Positions 21,935 to 29,904 are shown, numbered from the stretch's first letter. The stretch is 32,311 nucleotides of DNA from Candidatus Faecalibacterium faecigallinarum (GCA_019119685.1 DWWN01000001.1:1-32311); one strand, 5' to 3'. Notes: generated from the sequence alone by a model not told the origin. Numbers and translations: made by a program.

Positions 21935-22648
21935 ATGAACTACTACAACAACGATTACGACCGCGGCTACACCGAAGCGACGATGTCCGCAGCCGATTAT
22001 ATGGCCCGGACTTACCGCTGGATGGCCGGCGGCCTTGCCGTGACCTTTGGCGTGGCTTTGCTGACCGCGGCTACGCCTCTGTTTTACCTGGTCAATTCCC
22101 TCTACCTGCTGCTGACCATCGCCGAGCTGGGCCTGGTGTTCTTCCTGAGCGCCCGCATCCAGCAGATGTCGGTGGGCACCGCCCGCGGCGTGTTCCTGGC
22201 CTACTCGGCCCTGAACGGCATGGTGCTGAGCTATTACTTCCTGCTGTTCTCGGTGGGCACTTTGGTGATGGCCTTCCTGAGCACGGCGGTCTACTTCGGG
22301 TTGATGGCGTTCTACGGCCACACCACCAACCGCGACCTGACCAGCTGGGGCCCCAAACTGATGATGGGCCTGATCGCCATGCTGATCACCGGCCTGGTGG
22401 GCAGCCTGTTCGGCTTTGGCATCGGCTCGGTGCTGCTCTACTGCGGCATCGGCCTGGTGGTCTTTATGCTGCTGACCGCCTACGATACCCAGAAGCTGCA
22501 CCAGATGTACGCCTACTACTCGATGGACAGCGCCCTGGCCGAGAAGGCCAGCGTCTACGGCGCACTGACGCTGTACCTGGACTTCATCAACATCTTCCTG
22601 TTCGTGCTGCGCCTGCTGGGCATGGGCGGCCGCAGCAACAACGACTAA
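21935..22648 (+). CDS. Bax inhibitor-1 / YccA family membrane protein
   Basis: This 237-residue protein has a Tyr/Asn-rich cytoplasmic N terminus (MNYYNNDYDRGY) and seven predicted TM helices. The family motif YDTQKL appears in LLTAYDTQKLHQMY near 185-198, and LYLDFINIFLFVLRLLG closes the protein. BI-1 homologues are inner-membrane, pH-sensitive calcium leak channels (BsYetJ type). The two Asp residues of the C-terminal part (in AYDTQ and LYLDF) match the known sensor pair. The ATG at 21935 follows AAAGGAG. A terminator at 22703 closes the unit. Confidence 0.92.
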   Translation: MNYYNNDYDRGYTEATMSAADYMARTYRWMAGGLAVTFGVALLTAATPLFYLVNSLYLLLTIAELGLVFFLSARIQQMSVGTARGVFLAYSALNGMVLSYYFLLFSVGTLVMAFLSTAVYFGLMAFYGHTTNRDLTSWGPKLMMGLIAMLITGLVGSLFGFGIGSVLLYCGIGLVVFMLLTAYDTQKLHQMYAYYSMDSALAEKASVYGALTLYLDFINIFLFVLRLLGMGGRSNND

Positions 22649-22702
22649 AATCCGCCCGCCCTTCCGCGGTATCCCCCGCGGGAAAAATTGAATCGACCAA
22701 GC

Positions 22703-22745
22703 AAAAGCGCCTGTCACGCGGTTTCCGCGCGGCAGGCGCTTTCTT
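22703..22745. terminator. bidirectional terminator, left copy flanking the toxin-antitoxin pair
   Basis: AAAAGCGCCTG-TC pairs with GGCAGGCGCTTT, with an inner CGCGG/CCGCG stem. T-rich ends are present on both strands. It is similar in sequence to the hairpin at 23491-23532 on the other side of the toxin-antitoxin genes. Confidence 0.75.
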
Positions 22746-22749
22746 GTGC

Positions 22750-23073
22750 TCAGCGGTCCAGACGGTATTTTTGGATGCGCTTTTCGGCCAGCTCATAGAC
22801 CTCCTCGTCGGCGCGGACGCCAACGACGATGACCAGCATGGACGTTTCGGTGCGCTGGAGTTTGTAGACAGCGCGCAGCCCGGCGGTGCGCAGCTTGATC
22901 TTACAGCAGCCCGCCAGGCTGCCGCTCAATGGCTTGCCGTAGCCGCCCTCCGCGGCGGGCAGCGGGTTCTGACTGACCTTTTTGAGCGCTTTCTGGATCA
23001 AGCTCCATTGGCTTTTGTCCAGGGATTTGATGTCTTTCTTTGCTTCCGGCAGGAAATCAACCGTCCAGTTCAT
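22750..23073 (-). CDS. RelE/ParE family toxin
   Basis: This 107-residue protein has the RelE/ParE fold. It starts WTVDFLPEAKKDIKSLDKSQ with a helical pair, then beta strands with KIKLRTAGLRAVYKLQ and MLVIVVGVRADEEVYELAEKRI. The GLRAVY stretch is where active RelE-type mRNA nucleases keep their basic residue. The start overlaps the antitoxin stop by 4 bases (ATGA), the standard arrangement. A RelE-like ribosome-dependent nuclease is more likely than a ParE gyrase poison, but sequence alone does not decide. Confidence 0.88.
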   Translation of the reverse strand: MNWTVDFLPEAKKDIKSLDKSQWSLIQKALKKVSQNPLPAAEGGYGKPLSGSLAGCCKIKLRTAGLRAVYKLQRTETSMLVIVVGVRADEEVYELAEKRIQKYRLDR

Positions 23074-23393
23074 TCAACCTCTACGTCCTCCCAGCCGGCT
23101 AAATCGTCCTCGGTGAGGCCCAGTTCCTGCATCATCTCATCCCAGGAAACCAGCGTTTTGGGGTCGTAGTGGGCCAGCCGTTCGGCGGCGATGGCTTCCA
23201 GCTTGGCGTCGTTCACCGCGTCCATCAGCCGGACGTATTCCTCCGGCGAGAGAAGGACGCACTCGGCGACGTTGTTCTTCATGACCACCTTTGCGCCGTT
23301 CTTGCGGACATCTTCAAAGATTTTGCCCGCCTGCCCTCGGTTGAACAGCGAAATGGGGACGGTGTTCTTGATTGCACTGATTACAGATGCCAT
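23070..23393 (-). CDS. Phd/YefM family antitoxin
   Basis: This 107-residue protein has an N-terminal Phd-type DNA-binding and dimer domain (SLFNRGQAGKIFEDVRKNGAKVVMKNNVAECVLLSPEEYVRLMD). The acidic C-terminal part (EDDLAGWEDVEVE) would bind and block the toxin. The ATG at 23393 follows GGGAG at 8 bases. Such antitoxins repress their own promoter. The inverted repeat at 23412-23429 in that promoter is a likely operator. Confidence 0.85.
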   Translation of the reverse strand: MASVISAIKNTVPISLFNRGQAGKIFEDVRKNGAKVVMKNNVAECVLLSPEEYVRLMDAVNDAKLEAIAAERLAHYDPKTLVSWDEMMQELGLTEDDLAGWEDVEVE

Positions 23394-23411
23394 ACAAATC
23401 GCTCCCTTCTA

Positions 23412-23445
23412 CCTATAGTATAGCATAGGATGGAGAAAAGAACAA
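23412..23445 (-). promoter_or_regulatory. promoter and operator of the toxin-antitoxin pair
   Basis: On the minus strand TTGTTC (23445-23440), 17 bases, TATACT (23422-23417). The -10 region lies in CTATA-G-TATAG (23413-23423) and between CCTAT and ATAGG (23412-23429), which suits autorepression by the antitoxin. Confidence 0.65.
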
Positions 23446-23490
23446 CGGATTTGTCGATGAATTTGCTGTCAAATAGGAATGGTATGTAGA

Positions 23491-23532
23491 AAAGCGCCTG
23501 CCATGTGTTCCCACGCGGCAGGCGCTTTTTCA
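23491..23532. terminator. bidirectional terminator, right copy flanking the toxin-antitoxin pair
   Basis: AAAAGCGCCTGCC pairs with GGCAGGCGCTTTT around a 14-base loop, with T runs on both strands. It serves the DUF6506-like gene on the minus strand. Confidence 0.8.
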
Positions 23533-23544
23533 CGTGTTACCCGC

Positions 23545-23829
23545 TCAGCCAAACACCTCGGTGTACAGGCTGTCCTGTTCGGGCAGGTGGGTGACGTAGC
23601 CCACGGGGATGGCGCCGCCGGTGGCGTCGATGACGGCCCGGGCGCCCTCGGGGCCGAACGCCCCGCACAGCTCGATGCAGCCGGCCCCCTCGGCGGCCAG
23701 CTGCCGGGCGGCCGCGGCGGCCTGGGCCAGGCTGGCCACCCCGATGATCTGAGCGTCGCCGCCGTGGATGGAAGCCTGGTCGGCGGCGCTGTCAAAGCGG
23801 CTGTCCAGGATAAGGAAAGCGAATTTCAT
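23545..23829 (-). CDS. DUF6506-like small protein
   Basis: This 94-residue soluble protein has the conserved pattern of a small Firmicutes family I recall as DUF6506: MKFAFLIL start, IHGGDAQIIGV, GCIELCGAFGPEGARAVIDATGG and a closing PVGYVTHLPEQDSLY. Its function is unknown. The conserved His, Cys and Glu residues hint at a ligand or metal site, which is inference. The ATG at 23829 follows AAAGGAG at 7 bases. It lies downstream of uxaC, with a terminator between them. Confidence 0.75.
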   Translation of the reverse strand: MKFAFLILDSRFDSAADQASIHGGDAQIIGVASLAQAAAAARQLAAEGAGCIELCGAFGPEGARAVIDATGGAIPVGYVTHLPEQDSLYTEVFG

Positions 23830-23846
23830 ACAAAAACTCCTTTGGC

Positions 23847-23884
23847 AGAAAAGGTCCCCCCGCCGGAGGAGGCGGGAGGACCTT
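23847..23884 (-). terminator. terminator after uxaC
   Basis: On the minus strand AAGGTCC-TC-CCGCC pairs with GGCGG-GG-GGACCTT, followed by TTC. The poor T tail suggests partial termination, so some transcripts may continue into the DUF6506-like gene. Confidence 0.6.
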
Positions 23885-23927
23885 GGTTGTTCAGGATGCC
23901 GCCGGCGCGGGCCGGGGCAGGGGAGCG

Positions 23928-25361
23928 TTACAGGTTGAAGTAGCGCTTGGCGTTGTCGAAGCAGATGCCGCGGACGATCTTCTCCAGGGCCTTCTCGTCG
24001 TTGGGATACTCGCCGTCCTCGACCCACTGGCCGATGATGTTGCACATGATGCGGCGGAAGTAGTCGTGGCGGGTGTAGCTCAGGAAGCTGCGGCTGTCGG
24101 TCAGCATACCGATGAAGTTGCCCAGCAGGCCGAGGTTGGCCAGGGACTTCATCTGGTTCTCCATGCCGATCTTCTGGTCGCAGAACCACCAGGCGCTGCC
24201 GGCCTGGATCTTGCCGGGCACCTCGTCGGACTGGAAGCAGCCGCAGATGGTGCCGATCTGCTCGTTGTCGATGGGGTTCAGGCTGTAAATGATGGTCTTG
24301 GGGCACTCGTCGGTGTCGTTCAGGGCGCTGAGCAGGGCCGCGATGGCGCCGCCGCAGGTGTTCTGAGCGATCATGTCAAAGCCGGTGTCGGGGCCCAGCA
24401 GGGCGTTCATCTTGCGGTTGACGCCGCGCAGGCAGGAGTAGTGCAGCTGCATGGCCACGCCGTGCTTGTGGTACAGCTTGCCCAGGTGGATCAGGATGGC
24501 GGTCTGGTACTTCTCGGCCTCCTCGGTGGTGACGGCCTCGCCGGCCATGGCCTTCTTGTAGATGGCGTCCACTTCCTCGATGGTGGCCTCACGGTAGGGC
24601 ACATAGTCCAGGCCGTGGTCCGCAGCGCGGCAGCCCATCTTGACGAAGAACTCCAGCCGCTCGGTCAGGGCGTCCATGACGCAGTGGATGCAGGCCAGCT
24701 TCTCTTTGCCGACGCTGGCGGCCAGCTTGCCCATGTACTCCACGAAGCCGGGCTTGTTGATGTTGATGGCCTTATCGGGGCGGAAGGAGGGAGCCACGGT
24801 GAACTTGATGGTGGGGTCGTTCTTGATCTTCTCGTGCCACTCCAGGCTGTCGATGGGATCGTCGGTGGTGCCGATGAAAGCCACGTTGGACTGCTCGATC
24901 AGGCCGCGGACGGTCAGCTTGGGATCGTTCTGCAGCTTCTCGTTGCACAGGTTCCACACTTCTTCAGCGGTGTCGCCGTTCAGCACGCCGTCGTAGCCGA
25001 AGTAGGTGTGCAGCTCCAGGTTGGTCCAGTGGTACATGGGGTTGCCGATGGCCATGGGCAGGGCCTCGGCGAACTTCTGGAAGCGCTCGCGGTCGGGCTT
25101 GGTGCCGGTGATGTACTCCTCGGGCACGCCGTTGGAGCGCATGACGCGCCACTTGTAGTGGTCGCCGAAGATGGTGCCGTCGGGGTTGCGGCCGCCCAGC
25201 CAGACCTGGGTGATATTTTCAAACTTGCGGTTTTCGTAGATCTCGCGGGGAGGGATATGGCAGTGGTAGTCGCAGATGGGCATGCCCGCTGCGTATGTAT
25301 GATACAGATGCTGGGCGGTAGGTGTCTGAAGCATGAAGTCCTTATCCATAAATGCTTTCAT
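23928..25361 (-). CDS. uxaC: glucuronate/galacturonate isomerase UxaC
   Basis: This 477-residue metal-dependent isomerase of the amidohydrolase superfamily turns D-glucuronate into fructuronate and D-galacturonate into tagaturonate. Seen are the N-terminal CDYHCHIPPREIYENRKFENI with the HxH metal motif. NIGGTTDDP appears here as FIGTTDDPIDSL, followed by MQLHYSCLRGVN and TDSRSFLSYTRHDYFRR. The length is normal. The ATG at 25361 follows GGGAG at 10 bases. It is read from the divergent regulatory region shared with uxaB. Confidence 0.95.
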   Translation of the reverse strand: MKAFMDKDFMLQTPTAQHLYHTYAAGMPICDYHCHIPPREIYENRKFENITQVWLGGRNPDGTIFGDHYKWRVMRSNGVPEEYITGTKPDRERFQKFAEALPMAIGNPMYHWTNLELHTYFGYDGVLNGDTAEEVWNLCNEKLQNDPKLTVRGLIEQSNVAFIGTTDDPIDSLEWHEKIKNDPTIKFTVAPSFRPDKAININKPGFVEYMGKLAASVGKEKLACIHCVMDALTERLEFFVKMGCRAADHGLDYVPYREATIEEVDAIYKKAMAGEAVTTEEAEKYQTAILIHLGKLYHKHGVAMQLHYSCLRGVNRKMNALLGPDTGFDMIAQNTCGGAIAALLSALNDTDECPKTIIYSLNPIDNEQIGTICGCFQSDEVPGKIQAGSAWWFCDQKIGMENQMKSLANLGLLGNFIGMLTDSRSFLSYTRHDYFRRIMCNIIGQWVEDGEYPNDEKALEKIVRGICFDNAKRYFNL

Positions 25362-25435
25362 GGTGGTGATACTCCCTTTCCTTGCTTTGTAAGAACTTGA
25401 CAGTCCGGCCTTTGGGCAGACTCTCACTTATCCAT

Positions 25436-25465
25436 AGTATACTCTAAATCTGCCTTTGTATACAA
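25436..25465 (-). promoter_or_regulatory. uxaC promoter
   Basis: On the minus strand TTGTAT (25465-25460), 18 bases, TATACT (25441-25436). The -35 box is part of the palindrome at 25456-25465, so a bound regulator would block it. Confidence 0.6.
25456..25465. promoter_or_regulatory. TTGTATACAA palindrome, operator 1
   Basis: This perfect 10-bp palindrome fits the TNGTNNNACNA-like pattern of FadR/UxuR-type GntR regulators. It overlaps the uxaC -35 box. An identical site lies 113 bases away. The sites share CTTTGTATACAAC. Confidence 0.65.
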
Positions 25466-25559
25466 CTGAAAAATTGCCGAATTTTTATAGAATTCCTTGT
25501 TGAAACCGCTGGAATTTGTGGATAGGGCCTCTTTTTGACGGAAATTCCAAAAGAAACAC

Positions 25560-25589
25560 TTGACTTCTTTGTATACAACATTCTAAAAT
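25560..25589 (+). promoter_or_regulatory. uxaB-uxaA promoter
   Basis: TTGACT (25560-25565), 18 bases, TAAAAT (25584-25589). The second operator lies in the spacer. The rest of the 305-base gap (25362-25666) is AT-rich and holds no gene. Confidence 0.65.
25569..25578. promoter_or_regulatory. TTGTATACAA palindrome, operator 2
   Basis: This is identical to operator 1 and lies between the -35 and -10 boxes of the uxaB promoter. That position suits repression relieved by a hexuronate-derived inducer. Confidence 0.65.
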
Positions 25590-25666
25590 AGAGGAAGGAA
25601 CCCGGCGGGGCCTGTCCCTGCCGGTGCTGGCTAGAGAACGTGTAAACGTGTAAAGGAGATCGTGAG

Positions 25667-27181
25667 ATGGAAACTTTGAATTATAAGGTACTCGCGCAGA
25701 CCGGTTACGACGGGTACATCCTGAAGGACGCCCCCATCAAGGTGATGCAGTTCGGTGAAGGCAACTTCCTGCGCGCCTTTGTGGACTACTTCTTTGACAT
25801 CGCCAACGAGAAGGCCGGCTGGAACGGCAAGGTCAGCCTGGTGCAGCCCATCGGCAACTTCCCCCAGATGGCGGACTGGATCAACGCCCAGGAGGGCCTG
25901 TACACCCTCTACCTGCGCGGCAGCGAGAAGGGCCAGAAGGTGGACGACAAGCGCGTGATCTCCTGCGTGGCCAACTGCGTGTGCCCCTACAGCGAGGGCA
26001 AGTGGGCCGAGGTGCTGGCCCTGGCCGCCAGCCCCGATTTGGAGATCATTGCCTCCAACACCACCGAGGCCGGCATCGCCTACACGAAGGGCGACAGCGC
26101 CTTTGACCAGGTGCCCCCCAACAGCTTCCCCGCAAAGCTCACCCGCGTGCTGTACGAGCGCTACAAGGCTTTCAACGGCGCCGCCGACAAGGGCCTCATC
26201 ATCCTCTCCTGCGAGCTGATCGACAACAACGGCAAGGAGCTGCAGAAGTGCTGCAACAACTACGCCGCCGACTGGGGCCTGGAGCAGGCCTTCATCGACT
26301 GGATGAACAACGCCAACACCTTCTGCTCCACCCTGGTGGACCGCATCGTCCCCGGCCGCATCCGCGACCCGCAGGAGATGGCCGCCATCGAGCAGGCCAA
26401 CGGCTACCACGACCAGGTGCTGGACGTGGGCGAAGTGTTCGGCGTGTGGGTCATCGAGGGCCCGGCCTGGCTGGAGGACAAGCTCCCGTTCAAGAAGGCC
26501 GGCGTCAACGTCATGGTGGTGCCCGACGTCACCCCCTACAAGAAGCGCAAGGTGCGCATCCTGAACGGCGCCCACACCGGCTTCGTCCTGGGCGCTTACC
26601 TGGCCGGCTATGACATCGTCCGCGACTGCATGCACAACGACACCATCCGCGAGTTCATGAACAAGATGCTGTATGAGGAAGTCATCCCCACCCTGCCTCT
26701 GGACAAGGACGACCTGATGCAGTTTGCTGCCGCCGTGCAGGACCGCTTCAACAACCCCTTCATCAACCACGAGCTGATGAGCATTTCTCTGAACTCCACC
26801 TCCAAGTGGAAGGCCCGCAATATGCCCAGCTTCCTGGAGTACATCAAGGAGAAGAACGAGCTGCCCAAGTGCCTGACCATGAGCCTGGCCGCCTACATCG
26901 CCTTCTACTCGAACGACATCCAGGAGCGCACCGAGGACGGCCTGATCTGCAAGCGTCCCAAGGGCAACACCTACAAGATCCAGGACGACGCCTGGGCGCT
27001 GGACTTCTACTACGCCCACAAGGACGACTCGGCCGCCGGTCTGGTCCACGCCGTCCTGACCAACACCCAGATGTGGGATCAGGACCTGACCGCCATCCCC
27101 GGCGTGGAAGCCGCCGTCCTGGCCGATTTGGAGCTGATCCGCACCCAGGGCGCCGAGGCCGCCTACAAGAGCTGCCTCTAA
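25667..27181 (+). CDS. uxaB: tagaturonate reductase UxaB
   Basis: This 504-residue NADH-dependent altronate oxidoreductase of the polyol-specific long-chain dehydrogenase family reduces tagaturonate to altronate. An N-terminal nucleotide-binding part (VMQFGEGNFLRAFVDYFFD) is followed by EIIASNTTEAGIAY. The catalytic K-x4-N-x2-H motif is Lys295, Asn300 and His303 (KVRILNGAH). The fructuronate reductase UxuB belongs to the same family. The FGEGNFLRAF start and the adjacent uxaA favour UxaB. The ATG follows AAAGGAG at about 9 bases. Confidence 0.92.
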   Translation: METLNYKVLAQTGYDGYILKDAPIKVMQFGEGNFLRAFVDYFFDIANEKAGWNGKVSLVQPIGNFPQMADWINAQEGLYTLYLRGSEKGQKVDDKRVISCVANCVCPYSEGKWAEVLALAASPDLEIIASNTTEAGIAYTKGDSAFDQVPPNSFPAKLTRVLYERYKAFNGAADKGLIILSCELIDNNGKELQKCCNNYAADWGLEQAFIDWMNNANTFCSTLVDRIVPGRIRDPQEMAAIEQANGYHDQVLDVGEVFGVWVIEGPAWLEDKLPFKKAGVNVMVVPDVTPYKKRKVRILNGAHTGFVLGAYLAGYDIVRDCMHNDTIREFMNKMLYEEVIPTLPLDKDDLMQFAAAVQDRFNNPFINHELMSISLNSTSKWKARNMPSFLEYIKEKNELPKCLTMSLAAYIAFYSNDIQERTEDGLICKRPKGNTYKIQDDAWALDFYYAHKDDSAAGLVHAVLTNTQMWDQDLTAIPGVEAAVLADLELIRTQGAEAAYKSCL

Positions 27182-27188
27182 GCGGGCT

Positions 27189-27365
27189 CTAGGGGGAACC
27201 CATTTCTGCCTGCTGCGCAGGACAGAAATTCCTTCCCCCTAGTATTCCCCTGGGGACAAAATTTGCCGCAGAACCGTGCACTCGCCGCAAGGCGGCTCGC
27301 ACACTCTCTGCGGTAAATTTCCCTGTATGTGTCCGGCCTGTACGCACATGTCGTCCAGGCCGGAC
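27189..27365 (+). other. three consecutive stem-loops between uxaB and uxaA
   Basis: Loop 1: CTAGGGGGAA (27189-27198), ATTTCTG and CCTG pair with CAGG, CAGAAAT and TTCCCCCTAG (ending 27242), 21 pairs in all. Loop 2: AAATTT-G-CCGCAGA (27259-27272) pairs with TCTGCGG-T-AAATTT (27307-27320) and encloses GTGC/GCAC and CGCC/GGCG around GCAA. Loop 3: GTCCGGCCTG (27331-27340) pairs perfectly with CAGGCCGGAC (27356-27365). None is followed by a T run. They fill most of the 228-base gap and are probably RNA structures that set processing or stability. No known RNA family is recognised. Confidence 0.65.
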
Positions 27366-27409
27366 GAATGGAAAAACAGCTTCCTGAACAACTGACGAGG
27401 AGAACTGCT

Positions 27410-28900
27410 ATGGCGCAGGCAATTCATATCAGCCCCATCGACAACGTAGTGGTCGCGCTGCACCCCATCGCCAAGGGGCAGCTGGTGGAGACCGACGGCC
27501 TGTCGGTGACCGCCCTGGAGGATATCCCCCAGGGCCACAAGATGGCGGTCAAGCCCATCAAGGCAGGGGAGGACGTCATCAAGTACGGTTTCCCCATCGG
27601 CCATGCCACCGAGGACGCCCAGCCCGGCCGCTGGATGCACACCCACAACATCAAGACCAACCTCTCGGGCGAGGTGGAGTATACCTATAACCCCGCCCCC
27701 GATCTGGCCCCCCTGCCCAAGGTGGAGCCCGAGACCTTTATGGGCTTCCGCCGCAAGGACGGCCGGGCGGCCATCCGCAACGAGATCTGGATCATCCCGG
27801 TGGTGGGCTGTGTCAACGAAAACGCCAAGAAGATGGTGCAGGACAACCAGGATCTGGTCACCGGCAGCATCGACGGCCTGTACACCTTCCCGCACCCCTT
27901 CGGGTGCAGCCAGACCGGCCATGACCACGCCCAGACCCGCAAGCTGCTGGCGGCCCTGGTCCGCCACCCCAACGCGGCCGGCGTGCTGGTGCTGCACCTG
28001 GGCTGCGAGAACATCCAGCCCGACCAGTTCAAGGCCGAGCTGGGCGAGTACGACCCCGACCGGGTCAAGTTCCTGGTCTGCCAGGACGTGGAGGACGAGT
28101 TCGCCGCCGCCCGCAAACTGCTGGAAGAGCTGGCCGATTACGCCCGCCAGTTCCAGCGGGAGCCCATCCCTGTGTCCGAGCTGGTGGTGGGCATGAAGTG
28201 CGGCGGTTCGGACGGCCTGTCCGGCATCACCGCCAACCCCACCATTGGCCGCTTCTCGGATATGCTGGGCCAGCGGGGCGGCTCCACCGTCCTGACCGAG
28301 GTGCCCGAGATGTTCGGCGCCGAGGGCTTTTTGATGAACCGCTGCATCAATCACAGCGTGTTTGAAAAGGCCGAGCATATGCTGAACGGCTTCAAGAACT
28401 ACTTCATCAGCCACAACGAAGTGGTCTACGACAACCCCTCGCCGGGCAACAAGCAGGGCGGCATCACCACCCTGGAGGACAAGAGCTGCGGCTGCGTCCA
28501 GAAGGGCGGCACCGCCCCCATCATGGACGTGATCGACTACGGCGACCCCGTGGTCACCAAGGGGCTGAATATGCTCTACGGCCCCGGCAACGACCTGGTG
28601 TCGGCCACCGCGATGACCGCCGCCGGCGCGCACATGATCCTGTTCTCCACCGGCCGCGGCACGCCCTTCTCGGCCCCGGCCCCCACTCTGAAGATCTCCA
28701 CCAACACCCCGCTGGCGGAGAAAAAGCCGGGCTGGATCGACTTCAACGCCGGCGTCATTGCCGACGGCAAAAAGACCATCGACGAGACGGCCCAGGACCT
28801 GCTGCAGCTGGTGATCGACACGGCCAGCGGCAAGCAGACCAAGGCCGAGATCAACGGCTTCCGCGACATCTCCATCTTCAAGGATGGCGTAGTGCTCTAA
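27410..28900 (+). CDS. uxaA: altronate dehydratase UxaA
   Basis: This 496-residue iron-dependent dehydratase converts altronate to 2-keto-3-deoxygluconate. An N-terminal SAF domain (about 1-100, with GHKMAVKPIKAGEDVIKYGFPIGHA) precedes the main catalytic domain. That domain has FRRKDGRAAIRNEIWIIPVVGCVNE, HPFGCSQTGHD, GMKCGGSDGLSGITANP and the conserved Cys/His set. The ATG at 27410 follows GAGGAG at 7 bases; earlier in-frame ATGs overlap the third stem-loop. A terminator follows directly. Confidence 0.95.
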   Translation: MAQAIHISPIDNVVVALHPIAKGQLVETDGLSVTALEDIPQGHKMAVKPIKAGEDVIKYGFPIGHATEDAQPGRWMHTHNIKTNLSGEVEYTYNPAPDLAPLPKVEPETFMGFRRKDGRAAIRNEIWIIPVVGCVNENAKKMVQDNQDLVTGSIDGLYTFPHPFGCSQTGHDHAQTRKLLAALVRHPNAAGVLVLHLGCENIQPDQFKAELGEYDPDRVKFLVCQDVEDEFAAARKLLEELADYARQFQREPIPVSELVVGMKCGGSDGLSGITANPTIGRFSDMLGQRGGSTVLTEVPEMFGAEGFLMNRCINHSVFEKAEHMLNGFKNYFISHNEVVYDNPSPGNKQGGITTLEDKSCGCVQKGGTAPIMDVIDYGDPVVTKGLNMLYGPGNDLVSATAMTAAGAHMILFSTGRGTPFSAPAPTLKISTNTPLAEKKPGWIDFNAGVIADGKKTIDETAQDLLQLVIDTASGKQTKAEINGFRDISIFKDGVVL

Positions 28901-28905
28901 AAAAC

Positions 28906-28939
28906 AAGGGCCATGCTCCAAAAGGCATGGCCCTTTTTT
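28906..28939 (+). terminator. terminator of uxaB-uxaA
   Basis: AAGGGCCATGC (28906-28916) pairs with GCATGGCCCTT (28925-28935) around an 8-base loop, followed by TTTT. Confidence 0.9.
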
Positions 28940-29006
28940 GCAAAATCTGCTACAATAGAGGAAACGGGGCCGCCGTCACGGCCCGCACCTACAAGGAGGT
29001 ATCTTT

Positions 29007-29888
29007 ATGAATCAGATCAGCACCCGGTACGTCACCGAAGGCGAGGCCTGCTACGAGCAGTACGTCATTTCGGACCCGGCCGCCAAGACCGAACTGGTCA
29101 TCACCCCCGAGCGGGGCGGCATGATCACCGGCTTTACCCTGGACGGGGACGAGTACATCTGGGTCCGCCGCCCCAACTTCAGCGAGTGCAACCGCCCCCG
29201 CTTCGCGGTGCCCATTTTGTTCCCCAGCTGCTCCAACCCAGACGGCGGCGTCCATATCTTTGACGGCAAGCCCTACCCCATGGAGACCCACGGCCTGGCC
29301 GACCTGTGCCCCTGGGAGGTGGACAGCGTCGGGCCCGACGGCGTCACCCTGATGCTGCAGTCCACCCCGCTGACCAAGTTTCTCTATCCGTTCGACTTCA
29401 CCCTGCTGGTGACGTATAACCTGGCGGGCCGCACTGCTACCATCGACCTGACCGTCATCAACGACGGGGACAAGCCCATGCCGTTCAGCTTCGGCTACCA
29501 CCCCTATTTCGTGGCCAGCAAGCTGGAGAACGTAGACTTTGACATCCACTGCGCCACCTGCTCGGAGGACGCCAAGGGCGAGCAGCCCGCCGCCCCGGAG
29601 AAGATCACCCTGACCCGCAAAGAGGGCGCGGACAACTCCATCCGCCTGCTGACCGGCGTGGAGTTCCCCATGGTCTTTACCGACAGCGGCAACGGCCACA
29701 AGGTGACGGTGGACGCCGATGACAGCTTCACCAACGGCGTGCTCTGGCAGCAGGACGCCGAGAGCTTCGTCTGCATGGAGCCCTGGAACGGCTGGGCCAA
29801 CAGCGTCAACGAGGAGGGCAGGCACGAGGTGCTGGAACCCGACGAGGCCATGACCAGCACTTGGTCCATCACGATCGACAAAGTGTAA
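29007..29888 (+). CDS. aldose 1-epimerase family protein
   Basis: This 293-residue mutarotase-fold protein has ITPERGGMITGFTLDGDEYIWVRR at the start, METHGLADLCPWEV with the first catalytic-type His, and FSFGYHPYF with the second. Glu in VCMEPWNGWANS stands at the usual base position. It resembles the bacterial subgroup that acts on sugars or sugar phosphates. Its place in the hexuronate island suggests a uronate or keto-sugar anomer as substrate, which is inference. A TACAAT box at 28951-28956 might start its own transcript. The ATG follows AAGGAGG. Confidence 0.88.
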   Translation: MNQISTRYVTEGEACYEQYVISDPAAKTELVITPERGGMITGFTLDGDEYIWVRRPNFSECNRPRFAVPILFPSCSNPDGGVHIFDGKPYPMETHGLADLCPWEVDSVGPDGVTLMLQSTPLTKFLYPFDFTLLVTYNLAGRTATIDLTVINDGDKPMPFSFGYHPYFVASKLENVDFDIHCATCSEDAKGEQPAAPEKITLTRKEGADNSIRLLTGVEFPMVFTDSGNGHKVTVDADDSFTNGVLWQQDAESFVCMEPWNGWANSVNEEGRHEVLEPDEAMTSTWSITIDKV

Positions 29889-29904
29889 GGCCCCACCCGC
29901 CCGC

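Noticed and set aside
21935-22648. Reading the BI-1 gene as a transporter of another class
   Set aside because: The AYDTQKL motif, seven helices and C-terminal Asp fit BI-1/YetJ clearly.
27239-28921. Minus-strand 560-codon frame opposite uxaA
   Set aside because: Antisense shadow without motifs; uxaA on plus is unambiguous.
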